Shown here: positions 34,734-45,152 of the stretch, piece after piece
Layout: every line of letters starts with the position of its first letter
Numbering within the stretch: the first letter of the stretch is position 1
Assembly: GCA_041492185.1 (NCBI GenBank)
Contig: JBGPWL010000002.1
Span: forward strand, 50,237-114,236
Source of the DNA: JAOAPY01 sp041492185
GTDB lineage: Bacteria > Acidobacteriota > Blastocatellia > Pyrinomonadales > Pyrinomonadaceae
Direction of reading: 5' to 3'
DNA: 64,000 bases
Translations under genes and position numbers: made by a program
Notes under the pieces: model-generated
Told to the model about the DNA's origin: nothing
The model's database searches: none
The model's input: only the letters and a program-made list of their open reading frames with translations

Positions 34734-35465
34734 CTACTTTCCCCTCGTGGAACCATTGCCATTCGAAATCTTGCGGTCGTTCTTCCTCACCGGCTTTGCG
34801 GCCCGGTCAGTGCTGATTCCCTTCAATAGAATGTCGGTAAACTGTTTGGCTGCGGTTTCGTTCGAGATATTCAACAGCAGTCGCTTGGGATCCCAAAGGT
34901 TGTTATTGAGCGAGTGGTGCATGACCATGCCGATGAATGCACGCACGACAATGGCCGGATCGATTTTGATCATCGCGCCGTCGCGTTGTCGCTCGCGAAT
35001 GTAGCCACCCAGGAATTCGTAAACCCGGCGCACAAACGTCTCGAAGAACATTTGTGCGAGCTCATGCCGCTCGAGTGCGGAGTGCAACAAGAGGCGCTGA
35101 AACTCCGGGTCGATTTCGTGATGCTGCAGTGCGCCCAGCGCCAACCCTTCAAAAACTGCGTGGTCGTCTTTTCGCTGGAGCGCGTCAGCGACCATCTGTT
35201 CCGGATCTATCGGCCCGCCCGAGCAAGCCTTATGATCGAGAATGGCGCTGTAGAGTTCTTGTTTGGTGGCAAAGTGGCGAAAGACCATCGCCTCAGAGAC
35301 TCCCGCTGCCTGGGCGATTTCTTTCGTTGTGGTGCCGCCAAATCCTCTTTGCGAAAACAGACTTACTGCCACCCGCAGAATCTGCAGACGCCGCTCGTCC
35401 CCCGCCATTCGGCCCGTGATCTGGGGCGCCGAAGATTCGCTTGAAGAAGCCAGTTGTTTGCTCAA
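34734..35465 (-). CDS. TetR/AcrR family repressor of the efflux operon
   Basis: A 243-residue regulator with an N-terminal helix-turn-helix: ILRVAVSLFSQRGFGGTTTK then EIAQAAGVSEAMVFRHFATK (about residues 29-68). The ligand-binding C-terminal domain follows and ends in a basic tail (RKISNGNGSTRGK). It is the first gene of the operon and ends four bases before the adaptor start, so autoregulation with the pump is expected. A perfect 16-bp palindrome 33 bases upstream of its start is the obvious operator. Confidence 0.93.
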   Translation of the reverse strand: MSKQLASSSESSAPQITGRMAGDERRLQILRVAVSLFSQRGFGGTTTKEIAQAAGVSEAMVFRHFATKQELYSAILDHKACSGGPIDPEQMVADALQRKDDHAVFEGLALGALQHHEIDPEFQRLLLHSALERHELAQMFFETFVRRVYEFLGGYIRERQRDGAMIKIDPAIVVRAFIGMVMHHSLNNNLWDPKRLLLNISNETAAKQFTDILLKGISTDRAAKPVRKNDRKISNGNGSTRGK

Positions 35466-35497
35466 TAGTTCAACTCAATCCACAATCTAAATTGCCA

Positions 35498-35513
35498 AAG
35501 TAAGTACTTACTT
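35498..35513. promoter_or_regulatory. Perfect 16-bp palindrome, likely TetR operator
   Basis: AAGTAAGTACTTACTT is identical to its reverse complement and lies 33 bases upstream of the TetR start. TetR repressors of efflux pumps usually bind such palindromes in their own promoter. The gap to the divergent plus-strand gene at 35767 (about 300 bases) shows no other clear signal. Confidence 0.6.
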
Positions 35514-35766
35514 ACCATCGTTCCCAGGGCCAAGTCAAGCAGAGTTTTTCGGGGCAAGAAAAAACTGTTCGCGACTGTACTCTTTCCGGGGCGTTGCGCT
35601 ATCTTGACGTGTACTCTTTCCGGAACAAGATGGATTGCGAACGGTTTGTTCGCGTTCATCGATGAATCTGTGGCGGCGGAGTGGCGCGTGCAGGAACTCT
35701 GGGAAGCTAAAGCACGTTATTGAACTCATTAGGCAATCGGAAAATGATCCAAGGAGGAATCGAAAC

Positions 35767-36132
35767 ATGGCAGAGCACACAACCACGAAAAAGAGCGACG
35801 ACAACGGTGGCGCGGAGTCGGCGGGTTTGACCACGGCTGCGAAGGCTGTAGGCGCGACTGCCGGGGCCGCGGCCGGCAAAGCAACCAATCTGGCGCATAC
35901 CGCACAGGACTATGGCGGAAAGATTTCCGAAGCCGCCACGCAGGCGAAAGATTATGTTGCCGACAAGGCTTCCGTTGCTGGCGAGAAATTCAAGGAGCTG
36001 CAGAACGCCGACATCGGCGATCTGACGGAGAGCGCGAAACAGTTTGCCCGCAAGAATCCCGGACAGGCGATCCTGATCTCGGCAGCGGCCGGGCTGCTAC
36101 TGGGTTTACTGCTTCGTGGCGGTCGCCGCTAA
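35767..36132 (+). CDS. Small DUF883/YqjD-like membrane-associated protein
   Basis: A 121-residue protein starting at ATG 35767 with an excellent ribosome binding site (AAGGAGG at 35751-35757); the upstream in-frame ATG at 35635 has none and was rejected. An acidic/Ala-rich start is followed by amphipathic helical repeats (AQDYGGKISEAATQAKDYVA), then KNPGQAILISAAAGLLLGLLLRGGRR, one C-terminal transmembrane anchor. This is the plan of ElaB/YqjD/DUF883 proteins, which tether to the inner membrane and in E. coli bind ribosomes in stationary phase. The next gene, 36167-36802, starts 34 bases later. Confidence 0.8.
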   Translation: MAEHTTTKKSDDNGGAESAGLTTAAKAVGATAGAAAGKATNLAHTAQDYGGKISEAATQAKDYVADKASVAGEKFKELQNADIGDLTESAKQFARKNPGQAILISAAAGLLLGLLLRGGRR

Positions 36133-36166
36133 ACGAACTTTCGCAAATCCCGACCGAGGTTTGACC

Positions 36167-36802
36167 ATGGCCCAGCAAGATGCTGTTGTGATCAAAGGGG
36201 GACAGGCGCGCGGACCGCGATCAGGCGACGAAGAATTATTGAAAGACGACATTCGCCGCCGAGTTGAGGCTGCGCGCGAATCCGTCGCCGAAGCCGTGAG
36301 CGAGATAAGGGAAGCGGCAACAGAAAAGTACGAATCGATCAAAGACGCGGTTGCTGAATGTGACTGGCGCGACGAGGTCAAGAAGCATCCTGCTGCGTGG
36401 AGTCTGGGCGCGCTGGGCGTGGGACTGCTGGCAGGCTGCGCAGTTTCCGGCGCGATCAAACGCGCGCGTCGTCGCGACCGGCGGCGTGGGTACGTGCCCT
36501 CTGTGCCTCACGCTTACGCGGCGCAACCGATCATTGGTGAACATGATATCTCTGCCGACGCGCAACACTCAGTACCCGTAAAAGTTGAGAAGCAAAACCG
36601 CGAGCCGGTCGTGGTTGATGATGTCAAAGCGAGCGTCGCATCTGATCATGTGCGTCGCGAGCTGACCTCGCTGCGCGGTCGTCTTATCGATGAACTCTCA
36701 GCCATCGCTCATGAGGTTCTGCTACCGGCGCTCATTCGCAAGATCAGAGAAGCGCTGGTCGCAGATAAACCTAAGGCTGAATCCATCCGTCGCGACGCTT
36801 GA
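36167..36802 (+). CDS. Membrane-associated helical protein, DUF883/DUF3618-like
   Basis: A 211-residue protein starting at ATG 36167 with CGAGG before it. Charged helical N-terminus (DIRRRVEAARESVAEAVSEI), then HPAAWSLGALGVGLLAGCAV as a transmembrane segment (about residues 82-102), a very basic stretch (KRARRRDRRRG), and a helical C-terminus. It follows the preceding YqjD-like gene and repeats its plan (helices, then hydrophobic anchor), with a longer tail. Probably one operon for cell-envelope stress proteins; no enzymatic motif. Confidence 0.75.
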   Translation: MAQQDAVVIKGGQARGPRSGDEELLKDDIRRRVEAARESVAEAVSEIREAATEKYESIKDAVAECDWRDEVKKHPAAWSLGALGVGLLAGCAVSGAIKRARRRDRRRGYVPSVPHAYAAQPIIGEHDISADAQHSVPVKVEKQNREPVVVDDVKASVASDHVRRELTSLRGRLIDELSAIAHEVLLPALIRKIREALVADKPKAESIRRDA

Positions 36803-36818
36803 GTTTGTGATCGGAAAA

Positions 36819-36858
36819 TAGCGCAAGTTGTTAACTCGCAAGTTACCAACTTGCGCTA
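36819..36858. repeat. Inverted repeat TAGCGCAAGTTG...CAACTTGCGCTA
   Basis: Twelve-base perfect arms around an internal GTTAACTCGCAAGTTA-like tract. It lies between convergent genes and may serve as a bidirectional terminator or a repeat; there is no clear U-tract. Confidence 0.55.
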
Positions 36859-36867
36859 CAAGTTTGA

Positions 36868-38679
<1,812 letters not shown>

Positions 38680-38790
38680 GATTATTTCTCCTATTGAGTT
38701 TTGAAGTAGCTGGCTAGCCCCGGCTTGAACCGCGAATTGAAGTCTTCTTATATAACCTGGAAGGAAAGGTTTCAAGGCCCGAGCGGTAGT

Positions 38791-41322
38791 TTAGCGGGCG
38801 GCGGGATGTTTTTCTTGAGATTGCCCGCCTTTGATTGCGGTGGAAACTTCATTCGAACGATAGCCGCAATCTTCGTTGGCACAGTGACGGAACGTACCCT
38901 GCTTCTTCGTAGTCTTTTCGAGGAGAAAGGGCGCACCGCACTTCGGGCAGCCTGCGGCGACGGGCTTGTCCCAGTAGACGCGATCGCAATCAGGATATGA
39001 AGCGCAACCATAAAAAACTTTGCCGCGCTTCGACTTCTTGACGACGAGGTCGCCTTTGCAACCGGGCCGCGAACACTTCACGCCTGTCGTCTCCTGCTTG
39101 ATGTATTTGCACTTCGGATAGTTTGAGCACGAGATGAATTCGCCAAACCGTCCCTGACGTTTCACCAGTTGGGCGTTATCCACCGGACACTTTTCGTCCA
39201 GGACCTCCGGCGGCGCCGAGACCTGCCCACTCTTGGAAACACGGCGGATGTTGCGACAGTCGGGATAGCCCAAACAACCATAGAACGGTCCGAACCGGCC
39301 GCGCTTCAATTGCATCTGCTTGCCGCATAGCTCGCAAGCTTCCGCCTCTTCAGTTTCCTCGCTGCCGAGTGCAGCGTCCGAGGAAGCTGCGGCCCCATTC
39401 CCACCGGTGGCTGATTCAACGTCGCGCGTAGCACCGCAGTTCAAACACTTGAGGTACTTCCCGAAACGGCCCCACTTCTCCACCATTCCGGGCGTGCTGC
39501 ATTTCAAACAGACTTCTTCGGTTGGTTTGTCGATGTTCTTGATTTCTTTTATGTGCTTCTTGAATTTGTCGAGGTCTGCTCCGAACTTGTCATAGAAATC
39601 GTGCAGCGCTTTCGTCCACTTCAATTTTCCTTCTTCAATCTCGTCGAGTTCTTCTTCCATCCGCGCGGTGTAGGTCACATTAAAAAGATCGTCAAAGCCG
39701 CCTTCGATCAATAGATCATTTACCGTCTTGCCGAGCGTCGTTGGATGAAAGCGCCCTTCGATCTTTTCGACGTACTCGCGATCCTGAATCGTCGACATGA
39801 TCGATGCGTAGGTCGAAGGCCGGCCGATGCCTTTTTCTTCGAGAGCTTTCACCAGCGTCGCTTCGGTGTAACGCGGCGGCGGTTCGGTGAAGTGTTGTTC
39901 AGGCGCGATCTTTTTCAGTTCGAGCGTCTCACCTTTTTCGACGCGAGGCAGCGAACGTTCGGCTTCGTCATCTTCTTCGGCCTTTTCGTCGCGCCCTTCC
40001 TGATAGAGTTTCAGGAAGCCGTCAAACTTTTGCACTGAACCGGTAGCGCGGAATAAGAACCGGCCCGCTTGAATGTCGATCGTCGTCTGATCAAAAACCG
40101 CCGGCGTCATTTGCGAAGCAACGAAGCGCTGCCAGATCAAGCGATACAATTTCAACTGTTCTTTGTTGAGATACTTGGCGATCGCGTCCGGCGTGCGGAC
40201 GACGTCGGTAGGCCGAATCGCTTCGTGCGCGTCCTGCGCGTCTTTCTTTGAACGATAGTGGACTGCCTTCTCAGGAAGATAGTCAGCGCCGTATTGACCG
40301 TTAATAAACTGCCGCACCTCGTCGAGCGCTGCCTCGCCCACACGCGTCGAGTCAGTACGCATGTAAGTGATCAATCCGACCGAGCCCTCCGCTCCCAGCT
40401 CAACGCCTTCGTAAAGTTGTTGCGCCAGCATCATCGTTTTCTTCACGCCGAAGCCGAGCTTGCGCGCCGCCTCCTGCTGCAGCTTTGAAGTGATGAATGA
40501 CGGAACGGGATGGCGCTTGCGCTCTTTGGTGGTGACGTCGCTGACTACGAACGCTTGTTGCCGGGCCTCGGAAACGATCTCATTAGCCTTGGCCTCGCTG
40601 TCGATCAAGATCTCATTCTTCTTGAGGTCCTGATCGAAGCCGCTCGTCTTGACATTCTGTTCGCCGACTCTGAAAAGACGCGCATCGAACGCGGGCGGCA
40701 GCGTCGCAGCAAGATTCGCCGTGATCGTCCAGTACTCGGTCTTGATGAATTGTTCGATCTCGCGCTCGCGCTCGACGACCATGCGCAGCGCCACGGACTG
40801 CACGCGACCCGCGCTCAAACGGCCGCCGATGGCGCGGCAAAGAAGCGGCGACACTTGATAACCGACCAGCCGGTCGAGCACGCGGCGCGCTTGTTGGGCA
40901 TCGACGAGGTTCGCATCGATCTTTCGCGGATGCTCGAAAGCTTCGTTCACAGCGCGTTTCGTGATTTCATTAAACATCACTCGATACGCAGGCTTCGGTG
41001 GCTTTTTGGGAACGATCTCTTCGGCGAGATGCTGGCAGATAGCTTCGCCTTCGCGATCAGGGTCGGCGGCGAGATAAACAGCTTCGGCTTCCTTCGCTGC
41101 TTTCTTCAGCTCCGCGACTATTCTCTTGTTGTTTCTCTTTTTCGAATCAGGAATAACTTCGTAGGTCGGTTCGAAGTCGTGTTCAATATCGACACCGAGT
41201 GACTTCGAAGGCAGATCCTTAATATGGCCTATCGACGCCTTGACCAGATAGTCCTTGCCCAGGTACTTATTGATCGTTTTTGCCTTTGCAGGCGACTCAA
41301 CTATGACTAGGTTCTTTGCCAT
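38791..41322 (-). CDS. topA: DNA topoisomerase I
   Basis: An 843-residue type IA topoisomerase. TOPRIM domain at the N-terminus (LVIVESPAKAKTINKYLG), active-site region VGLITYMRTDSTR, and the HEAIRPTD motif. The C-terminus has five zinc ribbons (CLKC, CELC, CPVD/CSNYPKC, CSRPGCKG, CPKC types), more than the three of E. coli TopA. It relaxes negative supercoils. dprA lies upstream on the same strand with one small gene between; a dprA-topA order is common in many bacteria. Confidence 0.95.
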   Translation of the reverse strand: MAKNLVIVESPAKAKTINKYLGKDYLVKASIGHIKDLPSKSLGVDIEHDFEPTYEVIPDSKKRNNKRIVAELKKAAKEAEAVYLAADPDREGEAICQHLAEEIVPKKPPKPAYRVMFNEITKRAVNEAFEHPRKIDANLVDAQQARRVLDRLVGYQVSPLLCRAIGGRLSAGRVQSVALRMVVEREREIEQFIKTEYWTITANLAATLPPAFDARLFRVGEQNVKTSGFDQDLKKNEILIDSEAKANEIVSEARQQAFVVSDVTTKERKRHPVPSFITSKLQQEAARKLGFGVKKTMMLAQQLYEGVELGAEGSVGLITYMRTDSTRVGEAALDEVRQFINGQYGADYLPEKAVHYRSKKDAQDAHEAIRPTDVVRTPDAIAKYLNKEQLKLYRLIWQRFVASQMTPAVFDQTTIDIQAGRFLFRATGSVQKFDGFLKLYQEGRDEKAEEDDEAERSLPRVEKGETLELKKIAPEQHFTEPPPRYTEATLVKALEEKGIGRPSTYASIMSTIQDREYVEKIEGRFHPTTLGKTVNDLLIEGGFDDLFNVTYTARMEEELDEIEEGKLKWTKALHDFYDKFGADLDKFKKHIKEIKNIDKPTEEVCLKCSTPGMVEKWGRFGKYLKCLNCGATRDVESATGGNGAAASSDAALGSEETEEAEACELCGKQMQLKRGRFGPFYGCLGYPDCRNIRRVSKSGQVSAPPEVLDEKCPVDNAQLVKRQGRFGEFISCSNYPKCKYIKQETTGVKCSRPGCKGDLVVKKSKRGKVFYGCASYPDCDRVYWDKPVAAGCPKCGAPFLLEKTTKKQGTFRHCANEDCGYRSNEVSTAIKGGQSQEKHPAAR

Positions 41323-41350
41323 TAAGTCATTTCCGATTGCCGGTTACCGA

Positions 41351-41731
41351 TTACCGATTGTCGATTGCACGATTGCGTGCGGCGTATCGCTGCTCGTTTG
41401 CCATTAGTCCAACCGACAAAAAGTATTTTCGCAAATCGCGCCGGTCTGGATGCGCGCGAACCTCATTGCAGAATTCGTCGCAAATAACCTCTCTCAAACG
41501 GTGCAGTTTCTTAAGACGGTGATCCGTCCAGCGAGAGTCCGCAATCGTCAAGTCGAGCAGTTCTAACAAGCGCGCCAACGCCCCTTCGAAGTATTTCGCG
41601 TCACCTTTCTCTTTCCCACGCAGCGCCCGTTCGTACTCGCTACCGACATTTCCAAGTTGCTCGGCAAGGGTCATCGTTTGCCAACGGCCCGACGCTAGCG
41701 ACCTGTGAATGTATTGCTTGGGATCACTCAT
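41351..41731 (-). CDS. Conserved hypothetical protein between dprA and topA
   Basis: A 126-residue mostly helical protein (SLASGRWQTMTLAEQLGNVG near 11-30, FEGALARLLELLDLTIADSR, then LHRLREVICDEF). I remember similar short proteins with the ASGRW...LAEQLGNVGSE pattern as annotated hypotheticals in several phyla, without a known function. Its C-terminal end (RYAARNRAIDNR) is encoded in part by a CGATTG-type repeat just after topA. It is probably cotranscribed with dprA and topA. Confidence 0.7.
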   Translation of the reverse strand: MSDPKQYIHRSLASGRWQTMTLAEQLGNVGSEYERALRGKEKGDAKYFEGALARLLELLDLTIADSRWTDHRLKKLHRLREVICDEFCNEVRAHPDRRDLRKYFLSVGLMANEQRYAARNRAIDNR

Positions 41732-41749
41732 AACTGGTCTTCACACTAC

Positions 41750-42883
41750 TCAAATCTTCCGCACAAAACATCTTCCGGGCAGTGCGCGCACCAGCTCGCG
41801 CATTTCCAATGCGAGCAGCGCCGCCGTCAGATCCGAAATTGATAACTTCGTGCGATCAAGCAGCGCATCGATGTGCGCTGGGTTGTCCGCAGTCAGAAGT
41901 CTCAGCACCGTGCGTTCCGATCCCGAAAGATTCTCCGGCACGAAAGCAAGCTGATCAGCGAGCGACTTCTCTTTCTTCTTATCGCCAAACGGAGGCGGCA
42001 ACAACTTCGCTGCGATCTGTGGCGGTAACTCCGCGGCTATGTCCTGCCACTGCTGCACGAGTTTCGCGCCGGCGCCTTTGATCAAATAATTCGTCCCAAA
42101 TGAATTCCGCGACGTAATGTTTCCCGGCACCGCCCAAACCTCTCTGTTCTGCTCGATCGCTAAGCGCGCCGTGATCAACGAACCGGAGTTCTCCGCTGCT
42201 TCAACTACTACCACACCCAGGCTGAGACCGCTAATGATGCGGTTGCGGTACGGAAAGTTTTCCGCCACCGGCGGCGTCGACAGCGGAAACTGCGACACTA
42301 GCGCGCCGCCATGCTCGAGAATCTCCTGGCCCAGCTTCTGATGGTCGCGCGGGTAATGCTCTTCGATGCCGGTGCCGAGCACGGCCACGGTGCGCCCGCC
42401 TGCTTCCAACGCGCCGCGGTGCGCCGACGCATCAATGCCGCGTGCGAATCCCGAGACGATCGTCACTCCACGTTGAGCGAGATCGCGCGCCAGCATCAAA
42501 GCCGCGTTCTGACCATACGTCGAGCACCGGCGCGAACCAACAATCGCGACGCACGGTTGATCCAAACACTCCGACCAGGCGCCCTTCACGTAAAGGACGA
42601 TCGGCGGATCGTAAATCTCGCGCAGCAGCGCCGGATAAACTCCGTCATCGAGCACGAGTATGTCGCCACCGAGTTCGCGGACTTTTTTGATCTCGGCATC
42701 AGCTTTGTCGTGCAGATCGCGCGCTATGATGCTGTCAACCGCTTCCGGCAACAAACGCACCTGCTGAAGCTCGGCGCGCGTTGCCCTATAAACCGCTTCA
42801 GCCGAACCGAAACGCTCGAGCAGCTTGGCAGCGGCGCGAGGTCCGATGCCCGGAGTCATGTTGAGTGCTACCCAATCTCTCAT
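41750..42883 (-). CDS. dprA: DNA processing protein DprA
   Basis: A 377-residue DprA/Smf protein: an N-terminal helix-hairpin-helix region (TPGIGPRAAAKLLERFGS), the Rossmann-like core with GSRRCSTYGQNAA, VSGFARGIDASAHRGAL and LGTGIEEHYPRDHQKL, and a C-terminal winged helix. In natural transformation DprA loads RecA on incoming single-stranded DNA. No other competence gene is in view. tRNA-Sec lies just upstream on the same strand. Confidence 0.95.
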   Translation of the reverse strand: MRDWVALNMTPGIGPRAAAKLLERFGSAEAVYRATRAELQQVRLLPEAVDSIIARDLHDKADAEIKKVRELGGDILVLDDGVYPALLREIYDPPIVLYVKGAWSECLDQPCVAIVGSRRCSTYGQNAALMLARDLAQRGVTIVSGFARGIDASAHRGALEAGGRTVAVLGTGIEEHYPRDHQKLGQEILEHGGALVSQFPLSTPPVAENFPYRNRIISGLSLGVVVVEAAENSGSLITARLAIEQNREVWAVPGNITSRNSFGTNYLIKGAGAKLVQQWQDIAAELPPQIAAKLLPPPFGDKKKEKSLADQLAFVPENLSGSERTVLRLLTADNPAHIDALLDRTKLSISDLTAALLALEMRELVRALPGRCFVRKI

Positions 42884-42888
42884 AAGGC

Positions 42889-42967
42889 AAAAGGAAAAAG
42901 TTAAAAGGTAAAAGTAAGAACGAGACGATGAAAATCCGTTTTGCCTTTTACCTTTTTACTTTTGCGT
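42889..42967. repeat. Inverted repeat built from GGTAAAAG-type words
   Basis: GGCAAAAGGAAAAAGTTAAA and AGGTAAAAGT on the left face TTTTGCCTTTTACC and TTTTTACTTTTGC on the right, between dprA and the selC tRNA. Same architecture as the CGCAAAG and CACAGAG elements, but A+T-rich. Confidence 0.6.
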
Positions 42968-42972
42968 TCCTT

Positions 42973-43071
42973 TGGCGGAGGCGTGTAGGAATCGAACCTA
43001 CCTGAGCCTGTTCTCACAGTCTCACTGACGGTTTTGAAGACCGCGCCATTCACCAGAACAGATTCGCCTCC
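42973..43071 (-). tRNA. selC: Selenocysteine tRNA (tRNA-Sec, anticodon TCA)
   Basis: A 99-nt tRNA gene on the minus strand including the 3' CCA. Acceptor GGAGGCG...CGCCTCC with G discriminator and CCA; six-bp D stem CTGTTC/GAATGG around TGGT, as in bacterial tRNA-Sec; anticodon loop CTTCAAA with anticodon TCA; a long variable arm of about nine pairs with one A-G mismatch and a GAGA loop; T stem GTAGG/CCTAC with loop TTCGATT. The eighth acceptor pair, expected in the bacterial 8+5 fold, would be A opposite A. It serves SelB (7766-9703). It lies between dprA and boxC. Confidence 0.93.
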
Positions 43072-43283
43072 AGGTCAGATCTTCAAATCTCAACGCTGAT
43101 GAGTGCCAGAGTCACAGACCCTACGCGTGGCAAGGCTGGCGTGTCAAGCACCCTTGAGATGCAAGCCCAACGCGCAAGACCTCGCTATTATGCACGGCGA
43201 CTGATCTCTGAGCGGGGCCCGTGCGCTCTCAATCGAGCCGGCGCGCTTGACCCCAAAACACGGGCCCGACTATCATTGCGAGT

Positions 43284-43303
43284 CCGAACGAACGTTCGAA
43301 CGG
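43284..43303. promoter_or_regulatory. Imperfect palindrome upstream of boxC, operator candidate
   Basis: CCGAACGAACGTTCGAACGG pairs at 16 of 20 positions about its centre, and contains the perfect 8-mer GAACGTTC. It ends 34 bases before the boxC start. This is the kind of site TetR regulators of CoA-thioester pathways bind, and a TetR gene lies in the same island at 46632. No second copy was found by eye near the other island genes. Confidence 0.4.
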
Positions 43304-43337
43304 CCATCCCGAGCTGCCGTCGGTGGTACTGACCCAC

Positions 43338-45032
43338 ATGATCAACTTTCAAACTTCGCCCGAACAATACAAACACTGGAAGCTTTCGATCGATGGCGCT
43401 GTCGCCAGGCTCTCGATTGACGTGCAGGAAGACATCACTCTTGCCGATGGCTACAAACTGAAACTCAATTCGTACGACCTTGGCGTAGACATCGAGCTGG
43501 CCGATGCGATTCAGCGGCTGCGCTTTGAACATCCGGAAGTGCGCGCCGTCGTCGTCACGAGTTTGAAGCCGCGCATCTTTTGCGCGGGCGCGAATATCTA
43601 CATGCTCGGGACTTCGTCGCACGCATTCAAAGTCAATTTCTGTAAGTTCACGAACGAGACGCGCTGTGCGATCGAAGACGATTCGCGACATTCGGGCCGG
43701 CGTTACATCGCGGCTCTGAATGGAACTGCGTCAGGTGGCGGATACGAACTCGCGATCGCGTGCGACGAAATCTATCTGGTTGATGATGGCAACTCAGCGA
43801 TTTCCCTTCCCGAAGTTCCCCTGCTCGGCGTGTTACCGGGGACTGGCGGTCTGACGCGGCTGGTAGACAAACGAAAAGTGCGCCGCGATCGCGCCGATGT
43901 GTTTTCGACTCTCGCGGAAGGATTGAAGGGCAAACGCGCGAAGGATTGGGGACTGATCGATGATTCGTTTCCGACCAGCAAGTTTCAGGAAGCAATCGAT
44001 GCGCGGGTAGCGCAAATTGTTAATTTGCGAAGCGAGGGAGAGGAGAAGATTGGAATCAAGTTGAATCCCTTAACCGTAGGGGCAGGGCTTGTCCCTGCCC
44101 GCTTTGATTCCGAGGAGCGGGCGGGGACGAGCCCCGCCCCTACAGAAATCGCCGATACTCGCGATTACAAATACGTCAGCCTCGGGCTGCGTCGTGAAAA
44201 GCGTTATGCTGATCTCATCGTGCACGGACCTGAGGCCGACTTACCTACAACTCCTGATGAGATTCAAAAGCTCGGCGATGACTACTGGCCGCTGCGCGCG
44301 TATCGCGAACTGGACGATATGCTTTTGCATCTGCGGGTCAACGAGCCTGAGATCGGTCTGGTTTGTCTACGAACAGAAGGCGTCATCGATAACGTGCTGG
44401 CGGTTGATCAGTCGCTCGCGGCAAATCGCGACCACTGGCTGATTCGCGAAATCGTTTTGCATATGGCGCGGGTCCTGCGGCGACTCGATCTGACGGCGAA
44501 GAGTTTCTTTGCGATTATCGAAGCCGGGAGTTGCTTCGCGGGAAATCTGCTGGAATTGGCGCTCGCCTCCGACCGGACTTACATGCTTAACAATCCGGAC
44601 CAAACCATTGAGGTCGCGACAAGTGGACTCAACGAGGGTGCGCTGCCGATGAGCAACGGACTGACTCGTCTTCAGTCTCGTTTCCTGGCGGACCCGGCCA
44701 AAGTCGATGAAGTACTCGCGCACAAAGATCGTTTCGACACCGAAGCAGCCGACCAGGCCGGACTGGTAACTTTCGCGCCGGATGATCTCGATTGGGAAGA
44801 CGAGATTCGGGTGGCTATAGAAGAAAGGACATCGCTGTCGCCGGACGCTCTGACTGGCATGGAAGCTTCGTTGCGCTTTGCCGGACCCGAGTCGATGGAT
44901 ACGAAAATCTTTGGCCGTTTGACCGCGTGGCAGAACTGGATCTTTCAACGGCCGAATGCGGTCGGTCCGCAAGGTGCGTTGACGAATTACGGTAAGCCAA
45001 CGCAGGCGCAGTTTGATTACAAGAGAACGTAA
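43338..45032 (+). CDS. boxC: Benzoyl-CoA-dihydrodiol lyase / 2,3-epoxybenzoyl-CoA dihydrolase BoxC
   Basis: A 564-residue protein that opens the ring of 2,3-epoxybenzoyl-CoA in the aerobic box pathway. It has two crotonase-like halves. Hallmarks: INFQTSPEQYKHWKLSIDG at the start, YKLKLNSYDLGVDIEL, HAFKVNFCKFTNETR, LPEVPLLGVLPGTGGLTRLV and the C-terminal NYGKPTQAQFDYKR. Start ATG 43338 is preferred to GTG 43323 by the family N-terminus. Around residues 247-269 an in-frame palindromic repeat adds GAGLVPARFDSEERAGTSPA between the two halves, which known BoxC proteins lack. BoxB follows 120 bases downstream. Confidence 0.93.
   Translation: MINFQTSPEQYKHWKLSIDGAVARLSIDVQEDITLADGYKLKLNSYDLGVDIELADAIQRLRFEHPEVRAVVVTSLKPRIFCAGANIYMLGTSSHAFKVNFCKFTNETRCAIEDDSRHSGRRYIAALNGTASGGGYELAIACDEIYLVDDGNSAISLPEVPLLGVLPGTGGLTRLVDKRKVRRDRADVFSTLAEGLKGKRAKDWGLIDDSFPTSKFQEAIDARVAQIVNLRSEGEEKIGIKLNPLTVGAGLVPARFDSEERAGTSPAPTEIADTRDYKYVSLGLRREKRYADLIVHGPEADLPTTPDEIQKLGDDYWPLRAYRELDDMLLHLRVNEPEIGLVCLRTEGVIDNVLAVDQSLAANRDHWLIREIVLHMARVLRRLDLTAKSFFAIIEAGSCFAGNLLELALASDRTYMLNNPDQTIEVATSGLNEGALPMSNGLTRLQSRFLADPAKVDEVLAHKDRFDTEAADQAGLVTFAPDDLDWEDEIRVAIEERTSLSPDALTGMEASLRFAGPESMDTKIFGRLTAWQNWIFQRPNAVGPQGALTNYGKPTQAQFDYKRT
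44076..44143. repeat. GTAGGGGCAGGGC palindromic element inserted in the boxC frame
   Basis: GTAGGGGCAGGGCTTGTCCC on the left and its inverse (GGGACGAGCCCCGCCCCTAC) on the right, the same family as at 46556-46627 and 49038-49108. It is read through in frame by boxC and encodes GAGLVPAR and RAGTSPAPT. The insertion falls in a linker between the two crotonase-like halves, where extra residues are least harmful. Confidence 0.8.
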
Positions 45033-45033
45033 A

Positions 45034-45145
45034 ACTTGGAACTTTGTACTTGGTGCTTTGTACTTGGTTCGCTATTCCCAGCATCCGGTTGATAGCGATT
45101 CTCCGAGTAGAGAACAAAGTACCAAGTACAAAGTACAAAGCACAG
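45034..45145. repeat. Inverted repeat built from ACTTTGTACTTGG-type words
   Basis: AACTTTGTACTTGGTGCTTT and GTACTTGG on the left face AACAAAGTACCAAGTACAAA and GTACAAAGCACA on the right. It fills the 120-base gap between boxC and boxB. It may form a long intra-operon stem-loop. Confidence 0.7.
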
Positions 45146-45152
45146 GTGAGTC

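Noticed and set aside
35635..35766. Longer start for the YqjD-like protein
   Set aside because: The first 44 residues look random and lack a ribosome site, while ATG 35767 has a near-perfect one.
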